DNA of 64,000 bases from the NCBI RefSeq assembly GCF_017877355.1, contig NZ_JAGIPR010000007.1:62001-126000 (forward strand), given 5' to 3'. How positions within the stretch are numbered: position 1 is the first letter of the stretch; every line of letters begins with the position of its first letter. Below, one piece after another: positions 30,664-40,450 of the stretch. The position numbers and the translations under genes were made by a program. Under the pieces are notes generated by a model. The model had not been told where the DNA came from and searched no databases. It saw only the letters and a list, made by a program, of their open reading frames with translations. The DNA is from Chryseobacterium jejuense (lineage in GTDB: Bacteria > Bacteroidota > Bacteroidia > Flavobacteriales > Weeksellaceae).

Positions 30664-31554
30664 ATGAATTTCTCATCAGAACAACCAAAAATTATCGTTG
30701 TAGGGAGCTCCTCAATAGATCTTGTTTTGGAAACCGATAAACTTCCCTCGCCTAACGAAACCGTTCTGGCTGTTAACTCAGAGAGCTATTTTGGCGGGAA
30801 GGGAGCCAACCAGGCAGTAGGAACTGCAAGATTAGGTGCCAGTGTTTATTTTATAGGTTGTGTTGGAATGGATCCCCTGGGGCAGCAAATCATGAGAAAT
30901 CTGGTAGGCGAAAATGTAAATGTAGGCTTTGTACATGAAACAGATAAAGAGTCAACAGGAACAGCTTATGTGACGACCTCTGAGGGAAATGCCGCTATTG
31001 TGGTAGTACCTGCAGCGAATAAATATCTGAGTGTCTCTCATATTGACGAAGCGGACCGCTATTTTCATACTTCAGACCTAATCCTCGTACAGCTTGAGGT
31101 TTCTATGGATGTTGTAGAATATACCGTAAGAAAAGCAAAAAAATATGGTAAAAAAGTAGGCCTATATGCTTCTCCTGCTATGAGAGTAAATGATGCAATT
31201 CTGGAGGAGGTAGACTTTATTGTTGCCAAAAGTAATGAGTTGTTCATCATTTTTGGAGAAGAAAAAAGAGAAGAGGTTCTTAAAAAATACTTTAACAAAG
31301 TGTTTGTAAGGGACGATACCAATTCTACCATTTATTTTGATGGTACAGAAATGAAGTATTACAGAAAGAATAAAGAGAAGACCGTTTATAAGATGGGAAT
31401 GGGAGATGCATTTACTTCTGGATTTGCGATTGCCCTTTGTCATGGGAACTCTGTTGAAGACTGTGTGAAGTTTGGAAATGAGGTTTCATCACGGGTTTCA
31501 GGAAATAAAGGGTCACAGACTGGTTTACCAAGAATGTCAGATTTCTTTTCTTAA
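30664..31554 (+). CDS. rbsK: PfkB family carbohydrate kinase (ribokinase-like)
   Basis: This 296-residue PfkB-family kinase probably phosphorylates ribose or a similar sugar with ATP. The N-terminal GSSSIDLVLETDKLPSPNET and the GGKGANQAVGTARLGA motif (about residues 44-60) are strongly ribokinase-like, and the catalytic Asp is in GMGDAFTSGFA (about 245). The normal motif there is GAGD; Met replaces Ala, a mild change next to the anion hole. There are no rbs transporter or regulator genes nearby, so the sugar is not certain. It has its own -7 box; a short hairpin with a T run (31611-31635) lies downstream. Confidence 0.82.
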   Translation: MNFSSEQPKIIVVGSSSIDLVLETDKLPSPNETVLAVNSESYFGGKGANQAVGTARLGASVYFIGCVGMDPLGQQIMRNLVGENVNVGFVHETDKESTGTAYVTTSEGNAAIVVVPAANKYLSVSHIDEADRYFHTSDLILVQLEVSMDVVEYTVRKAKKYGKKVGLYASPAMRVNDAILEEVDFIVAKSNELFIIFGEEKREEVLKKYFNKVFVRDDTNSTIYFDGTEMKYYRKNKEKTVYKMGMGDAFTSGFAIALCHGNSVEDCVKFGNEVSSRVSGNKGSQTGLPRMSDFFS

Positions 31555-31610
31555 AGCTATTTACGGCATATCGAAAGTTTAAAACTAAACATTATTATAT
31601 ACTGAAAATG

Positions 31611-31635
31611 TCCACTTTTATAGTGGATTTTTTCT
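31611..31635 (+). terminator. Weak terminator after the ribokinase-like gene
   Basis: TCCAC (31611-31615) and GTGGA (31623-31627) form a 5-bp stem with a 7-nt loop and a following T run. The short stem makes this only a probable terminator. Confidence 0.5.
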
Positions 31636-31644
31636 TTTTATCCT

Positions 31645-32490
31645 ATGGAAAAACTAATACTTACCACAGAAGACCATGCTTTCCTGGCTGCTCATCTTTT
31701 TCAGCCAGAAAAAAATAATGGGAAATTATTGCTCATTAACTCGGCAACGGGCGTTAAGCAACAGGTATATTTTTCTTTTGCCAAATACTTTTCGGAGCAA
31801 GGATTTACTGTGATTACATATGACTACAGAGGAATAGGGTTGTCTAAACCAGAAAATATGAAAGGTTTTCATGGATCTATGAGAATCTGGGGCTCCAAAG
31901 ATTTTAAAGCTGTAACAACGTACATTAAAAATCATTTTCCTGAGTACAGAAAATTATGCCTGGGACATTCCGTAGGTGCTTTGATTTTAGGAATGAATAA
32001 AGACTCCGAAATGTTTGAAGAATTGATATTCGTAGGAACTCAGAATGCTTTTGTAGGAAATCTCAGACTGAAAACAAAGATTGAAGCGTATCTCGGATTT
32101 GGAATTGTACAGCCATTAACCACTTCATTGCTAGGATACTTTCCTGCAAATTGGTTTGGACTTGGAGAAAGTCTTCCAAAAAATTGTGCATATGACTGGA
32201 GAACCTTAATTTTAAACAAAAAATCAACCAACAGACTGTTGGAGAAGATTGATGATTATTCTAAAAATTTAACACAGAAAGTATTTGTTGTTCGTGCAGA
32301 AGATGATGTATGGTTAACAGAAAAAGGAGTTCTGAGTCTTTTAAACAACACATATCCTAACCTTAAACCAACTTACAGACTGGTAAAAACTACAGAGTCT
32401 GAAAAAAAAGAAATCGGACATGTTAATTTTTTTAGAAATTACAATCACAAGCTCTGGGATATTATTTTAAATGAACTGATAGATTATTAA
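31645..32490 (+). CDS. Alpha/beta hydrolase
   Basis: This 281-residue alpha/beta-hydrolase-fold protein has an oxyanion region near NSATGVKQQVY, YDYRGIGLS (about residues 58-66), nucleophile Ser in GHSVGA (about 112), acid Asp in VVRAEDDVWLT (about 220) and His in EIGHVNFF (about 257). It probably hydrolyses an ester or similar bond in the cytoplasm; no substrate is evident. The stop codon overlaps the start of the HD-domain gene by one base (TAATG at 32488-32492), so the two are translationally coupled and may act together. Confidence 0.85.
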   Translation: MEKLILTTEDHAFLAAHLFQPEKNNGKLLLINSATGVKQQVYFSFAKYFSEQGFTVITYDYRGIGLSKPENMKGFHGSMRIWGSKDFKAVTTYIKNHFPEYRKLCLGHSVGALILGMNKDSEMFEELIFVGTQNAFVGNLRLKTKIEAYLGFGIVQPLTTSLLGYFPANWFGLGESLPKNCAYDWRTLILNKKSTNRLLEKIDDYSKNLTQKVFVVRAEDDVWLTEKGVLSLLNNTYPNLKPTYRLVKTTESEKKEIGHVNFFRNYNHKLWDIILNELIDY

Positions 32491-33137
32491 TGGAAAGTAC
32501 GATTAACAACACCGTAGAATTTGTAAAAGAAAAACTGGAAGGAGCTGAAGCAGGACATGACTGGTTCCATATTGAAAGAGTGTGGAAGCTGGCTAAAAAA
32601 ATAGCTGAAACAGAAAAAGATTGTGACCAGGATGTGGTAGAATTGTCTGCATTATTGCATGATATTGCAGATCCTAAATTTCATAACGGAGATGAGACAA
32701 TAGCTCCAAAAATATCCAGAGAATTTCTAGAAAGTCAAAATGTTCCCAATGAAACCATTGCAAAGGTTTTATTTGTGATCGAAAATATTTCATTTAAAAA
32801 CAGAGGCCAGGCACCTGCTAATCCGTCTATTGAACTGAAAATTGTACAGGATGCTGACCGTATCGACGCTATTGGAGCGATAGGAATTGCCAGAACGTTT
32901 AACTTTGGAGGGTTTAAAAATAATCCAATGTATGATCCCAATGTTCAGCCTGATTTAAATATGTCTAAAGAACAATACAAAAAATCTAACGGGACAACCA
33001 TCAATCATTTTTATGAAAAATTATTACTTCTAAAGGATTTGATGAATACAGAGCACGGAAAAAAAATGGCACAGGAAAGGCATGATTATATGCTGAATTT
33101 CTTAGATCAGTTTTATAAAGAGTGGAATGTAGACTAA
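32490..33137 (+). CDS. HD domain phosphohydrolase
   Basis: This 215-residue HD-superfamily hydrolase has metal-binding residues: His27 in DWFHIERVW, HD at 57-58 in LLHDIADPKF, and Asp in VQDADRIDAIGAIGIAR (about 122-124). The layout is close to YedJ/YpgQ-type proteins, which can act on nucleotides. It is cytoplasmic. It starts on the last base of the upstream hydrolase stop codon. The next gene has its own promoter box near the end of the intergenic gap. Confidence 0.88.
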   Translation: MESTINNTVEFVKEKLEGAEAGHDWFHIERVWKLAKKIAETEKDCDQDVVELSALLHDIADPKFHNGDETIAPKISREFLESQNVPNETIAKVLFVIENISFKNRGQAPANPSIELKIVQDADRIDAIGAIGIARTFNFGGFKNNPMYDPNVQPDLNMSKEQYKKSNGTTINHFYEKLLLLKDLMNTEHGKKMAQERHDYMLNFLDQFYKEWNVD

Positions 33138-33163
33138 CATGCTCTCAAAAAATCTGAAATCAG

Positions 33164-33171
33164 TATCTTTG
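33164..33171 (+). promoter_or_regulatory. -7 promoter box directly before the gene at 33176
   Basis: TATCTTTG matches TAnnTTTG exactly and ends four bases before ATG 33176. It is another candidate for a leaderless transcript. Confidence 0.5.
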
Positions 33172-33175
33172 CAAT

Positions 33176-33775
33176 ATGGTATTTTTCATTCTTGTTATCT
33201 TTTGGGCGTGTATATTTTCTCTGGTTTTATATAAAATAAAATCGGGAAGAATGGCGAAATGGGCAAGACTGTTCCGTATTGTAACAGTGGTTTCTTCCAT
33301 CTCAATTTTTACCTATTGGTTTATAAAGAAAAGTGCTGTGGCGTTTGTGGATAACTCTGTAGGGCTACAGGTCATCAATAAACTTCCTCAAGCATTGGAT
33401 TTTTATCTTATCAATGTTAATAAAATTGATAATACTACTAAACTTGAACCTAAACATGTCGGGAAAATACGTCCTGAATATTACAGAGTGGAATACCTGA
33501 AAATGGACAAGTCTGATGAGTATTGGATTGTAGGGTATCTCGGAAAGAAGAATCTGGTTTATTTTTCACAGCATTCTGTTCCTAATAAGAATATAGATCA
33601 GATTGTGGAAGTGCAGAATTATATCAACCAAAGTATGAAACTGTCTGATGCAGCTAAAAAACAGATAGATGCCTACAATTATGAAAACACAAAGCTGGGA
33701 ATCTGGATTACGTTGGATTTTCTGCTTTTATTTCTTAACCTGGTATTACTTCTTAAGAAAAATAATAAGAACTAA
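33176..33775 (+). CDS. Membrane protein of unknown function
   Basis: This 199-residue protein has three likely transmembrane segments (residues 1-20, about 32-50 and about 175-192) and a central soluble part (55-170) with beta-type segments (GLQVINKLPQALDFYLINV, YWIVGYLGKKNLVYF). No family is recognised. The N-terminal hydrophobic segment supports ATG 33176 as the true start, although it leaves no room for a leader after the promoter box. A later Met at 33251 would remove the first membrane helix. It is followed by a long terminator hairpin. Confidence 0.72.
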   Translation: MVFFILVIFWACIFSLVLYKIKSGRMAKWARLFRIVTVVSSISIFTYWFIKKSAVAFVDNSVGLQVINKLPQALDFYLINVNKIDNTTKLEPKHVGKIRPEYYRVEYLKMDKSDEYWIVGYLGKKNLVYFSQHSVPNKNIDQIVEVQNYINQSMKLSDAAKKQIDAYNYENTKLGIWITLDFLLLFLNLVLLLKKNNKN

Positions 33776-33785
33776 ATTATATATT

Positions 33786-33865
33786 CTCTCGCAGATTTTA
33801 CTGTTCCGGCAGATGATTGTATGATACCAATCTGTTGTATTTGTGAAATCTGCGAGAGTTTTTTT
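33786..33865. terminator. Long-loop hairpin terminator between convergent genes
   Basis: CTCTCGCAGATTT (33786-33798) pairs perfectly over 13 bp with 33846-33858, followed by eight Ts. The 47-nt loop is unusually long. It can serve the plus-strand gene ending at 33775 and may also end the small gene at 33867 on the minus strand. Confidence 0.75.
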
Positions 33866-33866
33866 A

Positions 33867-34097
33867 TTAAGGATAATCCAGAAGGTGCATAATCTGTTCC
33901 TTAAATTCTTCAGGACATGCTCTTATTAATTTATCCTTATTTTGTTTACTGATCTGATGAGGTTCCAGCCATTCTGTTTTGTTGGAGTTCAGGCTATGAT
34001 TGTCATATACTCTTTTTATAGTATGGTCTTCATAGAAGGTATATTCATCTCCAAGCGAATTGCTGGAGACACTGATTGTACAAATTTCCTTTTTCAT
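33867..34097 (-). CDS. Small hypothetical protein
   Basis: This 76-residue charged, soluble protein has no signal peptide and no cysteine pair. The sequence (KKEICTISVSSNSLGDEYTF..., partial) mixes short strands and a helical C-terminus (DKLIRACPEEFKEQIMHLL). Its composition is coding-like, and it fills the gap between a terminator and the DUF72 gene, so it is probably real. No family is recognised. Confidence 0.6.
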   Translation of the reverse strand: MKKEICTISVSSNSLGDEYTFYEDHTIKRVYDNHSLNSNKTEWLEPHQISKQNKDKLIRACPEEFKEQIMHLLDYP

Positions 34098-34217
34098 GAC
34101 ATTTATTTTTTTAGTATACCTTTTTCAAGATAAATAGGGTATTACTCTAATGTATAAAATTTTCCGTTATGAAAAGGCTTTTATTGTAATTCGTGCTGTT
34201 AATTAAAATTAGTCTAT

Positions 34218-35108
34218 TTAAAATAAGGTTCCTGTACTTTCAGTGGCCATTTGGGGAATATGGATGTTGGTCTTCCATTCTTCATTCATTTTTTTGATGA
34301 AATAAGAGGAAAGAAGTGGAGAAGCTTTTTCAATATTCTGGTGAACGAAGAAATACAGATTCTGAAGACCATCTTTTTTCCATTGGGTAAGATGTTTTAA
34401 CCAATCATCCAGTCTTTCATAATCACTTTCTGCATTGGCTCCAACATAGCGGATAAACGCGTTAGGAGTGGTAAGGCGCATATGAAGCATATCTCTTCTC
34501 CCGGCAGTATCTACAATGATGTTTGTGATATTATGGGCTTCAAAAAGTTCACAGGTGGTATTCAGAATTTCCTCATCGGTAAACCATTCCGTATTTCTTA
34601 ATTCTATGGCAAGAGGAACTTCCTTGGGCCATTCTTTTACGAATTTTTCCAGTCTGTCATAATCTTTGGGTTTAAAGTTATCGTGAAGCTGAAGAAAGGC
34701 CATTCCCAGTTTTTTATCAAAATTAATGACTGCTGAAGCAAAATGGGTAACCGGTTCTGTAACATCAATAAGTCTTCTGAAATGAGAAACAGTATTGGTG
34801 ATCTTAGGGAAAAATTTGAAATTTTCCGGAGTTTTCTCCTTCCATGTTTTTACCTGATCCGGCGTGGGCATTCCATAAAATGTGGCATTTAATTCAATGG
34901 AATTAAATTGAGTGGCATAATATGTTAGCTCATCCTTGGTTCCTTTGGGATAAAATCCTTTAAGGTCTGTTTTATTCCATTTGGCACACCCGATAGAAAT
35001 GTTTTCCAGTCCTTTTTTATTAAGACTTAAAATTTCTTTGGTTCTCGAGTGATCTTTGGGAAGGGTGAAGTCTATTTTTGAAGGGTCTTCTACTTGTCCG
35101 AATTTCAT
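34218..35108 (-). CDS. DUF72 family protein
   Basis: This 296-residue DUF72 (YecE-like) protein has a TIM-barrel-like fold: SIGCAKWNKTDLKGFYP, YYATQFNSIELNATFYG, FKFFPKITNTVSHFRRL, LAIELRNTEWF, and a late YVGANAESDYERLDDW. Members are common in bacteria; function is not established, although nuclease or sugar-binding roles have been suggested from the fold. It is cytoplasmic and stands alone, divergent from the TonB-dependent receptor. Confidence 0.88.
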   Translation of the reverse strand: MKFGQVEDPSKIDFTLPKDHSRTKEILSLNKKGLENISIGCAKWNKTDLKGFYPKGTKDELTYYATQFNSIELNATFYGMPTPDQVKTWKEKTPENFKFFPKITNTVSHFRRLIDVTEPVTHFASAVINFDKKLGMAFLQLHDNFKPKDYDRLEKFVKEWPKEVPLAIELRNTEWFTDEEILNTTCELFEAHNITNIIVDTAGRRDMLHMRLTTPNAFIRYVGANAESDYERLDDWLKHLTQWKKDGLQNLYFFVHQNIEKASPLLSSYFIKKMNEEWKTNIHIPQMATESTGTLF

Positions 35109-35314
35109 ATTAAGCGGTTTTAATGTTTAAAATTAATCATTTTTTTGCTGTAATTTTCATAGAAACGATATAAAATCGAGGATGAAATTTGTGATGTACA
35201 TTAAGTTTTTTTTAAGGAAATATTAAACTTCATGTTATGTAATGTTAATTCTATGTTACCATACTTCATATTGAGTCGGTATAATTTTACAGTAAGTTTT
35301 GTAGCAATAAAAAT

Positions 35315-38300
35315 ATGAAGAAAAAATTGATCTGTGCTTTTGCTTTATTATCTTTTGGGTTTGCATTTTCACAGGAAACCAGCTCTAAAATTTTTGGAAG
35401 ATTAAAAGGTATTTCTTCCGAAGTTACAGTGAAGGTAGTACATATTCCTACCAATAGTACTTTTGAAACTAAGAGTAACAGCAAAGGACAGTTTAGCTTG
35501 GACAATCTTCAGCCGGGAGGTCCTTATAAAATTGAGATATCTGACGGTTCACAGGTTATTTACGAGAATTCCAATCTGCAGCTTTCTTTAGGAAATAATG
35601 ACCTGCCTGTAGTAGATGTTGGCAATAAGGAAAAGACAATTGACGAGGTGAAGATCACTTCAAAAAAGACCAACGTAAAATATGGAGTGGGAATCAACCA
35701 GGCTCAGATTTCAGGACTCCCTAATATTAACCGGGGGATTCAGGATGTAACCAAGCTAATTCCGCAAAGTGCCAATAACTCTTTCAATGGAACGAATTTC
35801 CGTTATAACAACGTTACTATTGATGGTTCAATTAATAATGATGCCATTGGGTTCAGTCCTTCATTGGGTGGACAGACGGGAACTTCTGGAATGCCTGGAA
35901 GCAGTACGCGTTCCAATTCGATAAGCTTGGATGCTATTCAGGATGTACAGGTCTATATTGCTCCTTATGACGTGAAACTTGGAAATTTCCTTGGGGGAAG
36001 TATCAATGCCGTAACCAGAAGTGGTAGTAATGATGTTACAGGTTCCATGTATGTATATGGAAGAAATGCTGCTATAACAGGAAGAAACAGGGTAGGGGAT
36101 AATTCCAAAATGCCAAGTGATTTTTCCGATTTTATTTATGGAGGAAGAGTAGGGCTGCCTGTAGTGAGAGATAAAGTATTTTTATTTACCAATCTTGAAT
36201 ATACCAAAAGGGTAGATCCTATATTTTATAATGCGAATGATCCTAATGCATTGATAGATGAATCGGTGGCTCAGAAACTTTCAGACTTTGTTCAAAAGAA
36301 ATACGGATTTGATATAGGAAGTTTCAATGGATATAATAACTTTTCTGAAAGTGCTAAACTTTTCAACAAGTTGGACTGGAAGATCAATGATAAGCATACT
36401 TTATCCATCAAAAATAATACAGTGTTTTCACAAGCTTCCAATCTTGAAAGAGATGGAGCCAACTTTAGATTTTCCAGTATGGATTTTGTTCAGAAAAATA
36501 CTGCATCCACTACCACTCTTGAGTTGAAGAGCCGTTTTAATGATAAATGGAATAATAATTTAGTAGTTGGATATTCTTCTATTCATGATTACAGAGATCC
36601 TACTTCCAGCAATGCTATGTTCCCACAGGTGGAAATTACTCATAATGGTGGAACTATTCTGTTCGGGAATGATAGGGAAGCTACTGTTTTCAATATGAAG
36701 CAGAAAACTTTTGAAATTACGGATAACCTTACTTATAAAACAGGAAATCATACTTTCTTATTAGGAACTCACAATGAGCTATACAATATCAATTATGGTT
36801 TTGTAAATGCTTTGAATGGAAGAATATCTTATAAATCGTTAAATGATTTTTATAACGGGACTCCTGCAAGGGTAAGAGGAACTTATCCTTTTGGCGGAAA
36901 CAGCAGACAAGACCTTTTCGACAATCCTTATGCCCAATATAAAGTAAATCTTCTTTCATTATATCTGCAGGATGAGATCAATTGGGGGAGAGTGAGACTT
37001 TCACCGGGAATTAGAGTTGATTATACAGATTTACCTAATAAGCCACAATTAAGTCCGACGGTTAATAACTCTCCTCAGGATCCTTATTTCGGAAATACTT
37101 ACAACTATACTCCATTAAGCCAGTTAACCAATAGTTATCTTAATAAACCTACTTTATCACCAAGATTAGGATTTACCATTGATGTTACGGAAGACAGATC
37201 TATGGTGTTAAGAGGAGGTTCCGGTATTTTCGTGGGAAGAATTCCGTTTGCATGGTTAGGGTATGCTTATTATAATGATGGCGTTGGCTTTGGAAGCTAT
37301 GATTATAATGCGCCAACAGCGACACAGATTGCAACTAATGGAGACCCTCTAATAGGAGCTAATTTCCCGAAATGGCAGAATTCATCTAAAGTACAGGTTG
37401 ACCTTATTGATAATAACTTTAAGATGCCAAGAGTCTGGAGAAGTTCCCTGGCATTTGATTATACGCTTGCCGGATATAAACTGACACTGGAAGGAATTTA
37501 TACGAAAGTACTTTATGATCTGAAATTCCAACAGGTGAATAAAACAGATAATGTGACGTACTACAGCTATGATGTGAATCACGAAATGCCGATCTACACA
37601 ACGAATATTAATAGTAACTTCTCTAATGCTTATCTACTATCCAATACAAAAGAAGGGTATCGTTACAACCTGACAGCTCAGATTTCAAAATCATATAATT
37701 TCGGATTTAATTTCTTTGCAGCTTATACTTATGGTGATGCTAAGGATATTACGAATGGTATCAGAAACTCTATGGAAAGTAACTGGCAGATGAACCAGTC
37801 TTTGACGCCAAATGATGCTCAGCTAACAACTTCCAATTTTGCAATCAAAAATAGAATTGTGGCCAATTTGGGATATGCATTTAATATTTCCAAATCTAAC
37901 AGATTATATACCAATGTGTATTTTAACGCACAATCAGGAAATCCTTTCTCATGGGGATTTGTAAACAGTACGATTGCCAATACAGGACAGGCAGCTGGTC
38001 TTGCTTATATCTTTAAAGATGCTGGTGAAGCTGCAAAATATATTGTTCCTATAAAAGATGGATCAGGAAATGTACTGGTAAGTGCTCAACAACAGGTTGC
38101 GGATTATGAAAACTTCGTTAATAACAATGATTATCTGAAATCCAGAAGAGGAAAGTTTACGGAAAGAAATGGAGATACAACACCTTGGAATGTTCAGGCA
38201 GATATCAGAATTATGGATGAGATCAGACTGAGTGAAAAATCTAAGAATAATATTCAGATTTCATTAAGTATCATCAATTTCACCAATTTACTGAACAAAG

Positions 38301-38500
38301 ACTGGGGTAAGGTGTACTTTGTGCCTAACACGTTCAACTCTACGGCAAGTGTAGGGCTTACCAAGGCAGGAAATATTGCAACGGGGCAACTGTCAGCAGG
38401 AGATCCTACTTATAACTTTAAAACACCGGGATCTGCTTATACCATCGATCAGTTTGCATCAAGATTCCAGGCACAACTGGGTGTAAGATATAATTTTTAA
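35315..38500 (+). CDS. TonB-dependent receptor, Oar-like
   Basis: This 1061-residue outer-membrane receptor has a signal peptide (residues 1-20, AFSQ), a carboxypeptidase-regulatory-like domain (about 22-95, with STFETKSNSKGQFSL), a plug domain (about 110-235: GVGINQAQISGLPNINRGIQ, VTIDGS, IQDVQVYIAPYDV) and a large 22-strand barrel ending LGVRYNF, whose final Phe is the barrel assembly signal. The Oar-type family is abundant in Bacteroidota and takes up large ligands or helps in surface processes. No SusD partner gene follows, so polysaccharide uptake is not indicated. Confidence 0.93.
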   Translation: MKKKLICAFALLSFGFAFSQETSSKIFGRLKGISSEVTVKVVHIPTNSTFETKSNSKGQFSLDNLQPGGPYKIEISDGSQVIYENSNLQLSLGNNDLPVVDVGNKEKTIDEVKITSKKTNVKYGVGINQAQISGLPNINRGIQDVTKLIPQSANNSFNGTNFRYNNVTIDGSINNDAIGFSPSLGGQTGTSGMPGSSTRSNSISLDAIQDVQVYIAPYDVKLGNFLGGSINAVTRSGSNDVTGSMYVYGRNAAITGRNRVGDNSKMPSDFSDFIYGGRVGLPVVRDKVFLFTNLEYTKRVDPIFYNANDPNALIDESVAQKLSDFVQKKYGFDIGSFNGYNNFSESAKLFNKLDWKINDKHTLSIKNNTVFSQASNLERDGANFRFSSMDFVQKNTASTTTLELKSRFNDKWNNNLVVGYSSIHDYRDPTSSNAMFPQVEITHNGGTILFGNDREATVFNMKQKTFEITDNLTYKTGNHTFLLGTHNELYNINYGFVNALNGRISYKSLNDFYNGTPARVRGTYPFGGNSRQDLFDNPYAQYKVNLLSLYLQDEINWGRVRLSPGIRVDYTDLPNKPQLSPTVNNSPQDPYFGNTYNYTPLSQLTNSYLNKPTLSPRLGFTIDVTEDRSMVLRGGSGIFVGRIPFAWLGYAYYNDGVGFGSYDYNAPTATQIATNGDPLIGANFPKWQNSSKVQVDLIDNNFKMPRVWRSSLAFDYTLAGYKLTLEGIYTKVLYDLKFQQVNKTDNVTYYSYDVNHEMPIYTTNINSNFSNAYLLSNTKEGYRYNLTAQISKSYNFGFNFFAAYTYGDAKDITNGIRNSMESNWQMNQSLTPNDAQLTTSNFAIKNRIVANLGYAFNISKSNRLYTNVYFNAQSGNPFSWGFVNSTIANTGQAAGLAYIFKDAGEAAKYIVPIKDGSGNVLVSAQQQVADYENFVNNNDYLKSRRGKFTERNGDTTPWNVQADIRIMDEIRLSEKSKNNIQISLSIINFTNLLNKDWGKVYFVPNTFNSTASVGLTKAGNIATGQLSAGDPTYNFKTPGSAYTIDQFASRFQAQLGVRYNF

Positions 38501-38526
38501 TACTTCTTTTTACAAATACTTCTTTC

Positions 38527-38558
38527 AAAGGTTCGGATTTTCTTTCCGGGCCTTTTTT
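38527..38558 (+). terminator. Intrinsic terminator of the TonB-dependent receptor gene
   Basis: An 11-bp stem containing two G-T pairs (38527-38537 with 38545-38555), a 7-nt loop and a T run follow 26 bases after the stop codon. Confidence 0.8.
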
Positions 38559-38680
38559 ATGAGTAATGAATGATGAGCAATAAGTGATGGGAAAAAATTC
38601 TCATTATTTAAGAAGATAATTACAAATATATTCAATGGCTTTAGCTAAAACTTATTTTAGGATTGAACATTATCACAAAT

Positions 38681-38706
38681 AAAAAAGCACGCCATCCGGC
38701 GTGCTT
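38681..38706 (-). terminator. Intrinsic terminator of the nrd operon
   Basis: AAGCACGCC (38685-38693) pairs perfectly with GGCGTGCTT (38698-38706) around a 4-nt loop. On the minus strand a run of Ts follows, 30 bases past the nrdA stop codon. Confidence 0.88.
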
Positions 38707-38736
38707 CTGCTAATATAGCGTGTTTATTATTTGATC

Positions 38737-40395
38737 TTATGCCTCGCAGCTTGAGCATGAAACAAAGTTCACCATCATTTCTTTTGAAACGGAAGAACTT
38801 CTTTGGTAATAAAGAGTTTTTACTCCTTTTTTCCAAGCTTCGATATACAGATAGTTTACATCTTTTACAGGCATTGTAGATGGAATCTGAAGGTTCAGAG
38901 ACTGTGCCTGGTCAATATATTGCTGTCTTTGGGCAGCCTGAGAAATGATCTCCATTGGAGAGATTTCCTTGAATGTTTTGAATACTGCCTTTTCTTCAGG
39001 AGTAAGCTCATTCAGGTGTTGTACAGAACCGTGATTCAACATGATGGTTCTCCATGTTTCCTCGTTATCCAATCCTTTTTCTTTCAATAGTTTTGCCAGG
39101 TATTTGTTCTTACGCATAAAGTTTCCTTTAGCCAAACCTGCTTTATAATAGTTAGAAGAAAAAGGTTCAATTCCAGGAGAAGTTTGTCCTAAAATTGCAG
39201 AACTTGAAGTGGTAGGAGCAATAGCCATTGTGGTGGTATTTCTTAATCCGTATCCTTTCAATACTTCCGGTTCTCCATAGATGTTGGCAAGTTCTCTTGA
39301 AGCCTGTTCAGCCTGATCTTTAATATGTCTGAATGCTCTTGCGTTAAACTGAGTCGCTTCAAAACTTTCAAACGGGATCATATTTTTTTGTAGGTAAGAA
39401 TGGTATCCTAAAACTCCTAATCCAAGAGCTCTGTGACGCATTGCGAAGTTTCTTGCTCCTTGTAAGTAGTAGTTTCCTTCAGTTTTATCGATGAATTCAG
39501 ATAAAACAGCATCCAGGAAATATACGGCTAATTTAACAGCATCTGTATCTTTCCACTCATCGTATAATTCAAGGTTCATAGAAGACAGACAGCAGATGAA
39601 TGATTCCTCCATAGTAGAAGGCAGCATGATCTCAGAACAAAGGTTACTTGCGTTTACCGTCATTCCAAGGTCTTTATATACCTGTGGTTTGTTTCTGTTT
39701 ACGTTGTCTGTGAAGAAAATATAAGGAAGACCTTTTTGCTGGCGGCTTTCTAATACTCTTGCCCAAACTTTACGTTTCTCCATATCACCGTCTATCATAT
39801 CCTGCATCCAGTAATCTGGTACACATACTCCGGTAAATAGGTTCTGAATTGGGCTACCAATATCTTTAATGGATAAAAACTCTTCAATATCTCCGTGGTC
39901 AATATCTAAGTAAGCAGCAAAAGCACCTCTTCTTACTCCTCCTTGGGAAACAACATCCATAGCTGTGTCAAAAAGCTTCATGAATGAAACAGCTCCTGAA
40001 GACTTTCCGTTATCAGTAACAGCTGTTCCTCTGTTTCTCAGTTCTCCAAAATATCCTGAAGTTCCCCCTCCGATTTTTGTCTGCATGATAACTTCACCCA
40101 TTTTATGAGTAATTCCTTCAATGCTGTCCGGAATGTGAGCGTTAAAACAAGAGATTGGAAGACCTCTTTCTGTTCCCATATTAGCCCATACAGGAGAGGA
40201 GAAGCTGATCCATCCTTTTGTAATCATTTCTTTGAATGCTGCTTGAAGTTCCGGTTTGTATAACCTTTTTGCAGCAGCAGTGGTAATTCTGTCGATAGCT
40301 CCGTCTACCGTTTCACCTTTCAACAGATATCCTCTGTTCAGCATCTGCTCAGACTCTTCGTTGAGCCACCATATATTTGAATTTTGCTCTTCCAT
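38737..40395 (-). CDS. nrdA: Class I ribonucleotide reductase, large subunit
   Basis: This 552-residue catalytic subunit reduces ribonucleoside diphosphates to deoxyribonucleotides. It starts close to the catalytic barrel and has no N-terminal ATP-cone (about 90 residues in E. coli NrdA). The active-site residues are seen: Cys in PISCFNAH, NLCSEI (about 250), the second redox Cys in FICCLSSMNLE, and the radical-transfer Tyr pair in TLYYQRSSS near the C-terminus. The tail ends CSSCEA, the swinging CxxC reductant. Its partner nrdB lies upstream on the same strand, separated by the small ABM-like gene. Confidence 0.95.
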   Translation of the reverse strand: MEEQNSNIWWLNEESEQMLNRGYLLKGETVDGAIDRITTAAAKRLYKPELQAAFKEMITKGWISFSSPVWANMGTERGLPISCFNAHIPDSIEGITHKMGEVIMQTKIGGGTSGYFGELRNRGTAVTDNGKSSGAVSFMKLFDTAMDVVSQGGVRRGAFAAYLDIDHGDIEEFLSIKDIGSPIQNLFTGVCVPDYWMQDMIDGDMEKRKVWARVLESRQQKGLPYIFFTDNVNRNKPQVYKDLGMTVNASNLCSEIMLPSTMEESFICCLSSMNLELYDEWKDTDAVKLAVYFLDAVLSEFIDKTEGNYYLQGARNFAMRHRALGLGVLGYHSYLQKNMIPFESFEATQFNARAFRHIKDQAEQASRELANIYGEPEVLKGYGLRNTTTMAIAPTTSSSAILGQTSPGIEPFSSNYYKAGLAKGNFMRKNKYLAKLLKEKGLDNEETWRTIMLNHGSVQHLNELTPEEKAVFKTFKEISPMEIISQAAQRQQYIDQAQSLNLQIPSTMPVKDVNYLYIEAWKKGVKTLYYQRSSSVSKEMMVNFVSCSSCEA

Positions 40396-40450
40396 AGATG
40401 TTATATTTTCGAATTCCAGAATGAAATTCCCGCTCCGGAATTTTGTTTTT

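Noticed and set aside
38501..38680. Additional small gene between the TonB receptor and nrdA
   Set aside because: Only a terminator and short AT-rich sequence with frequent stops are present.
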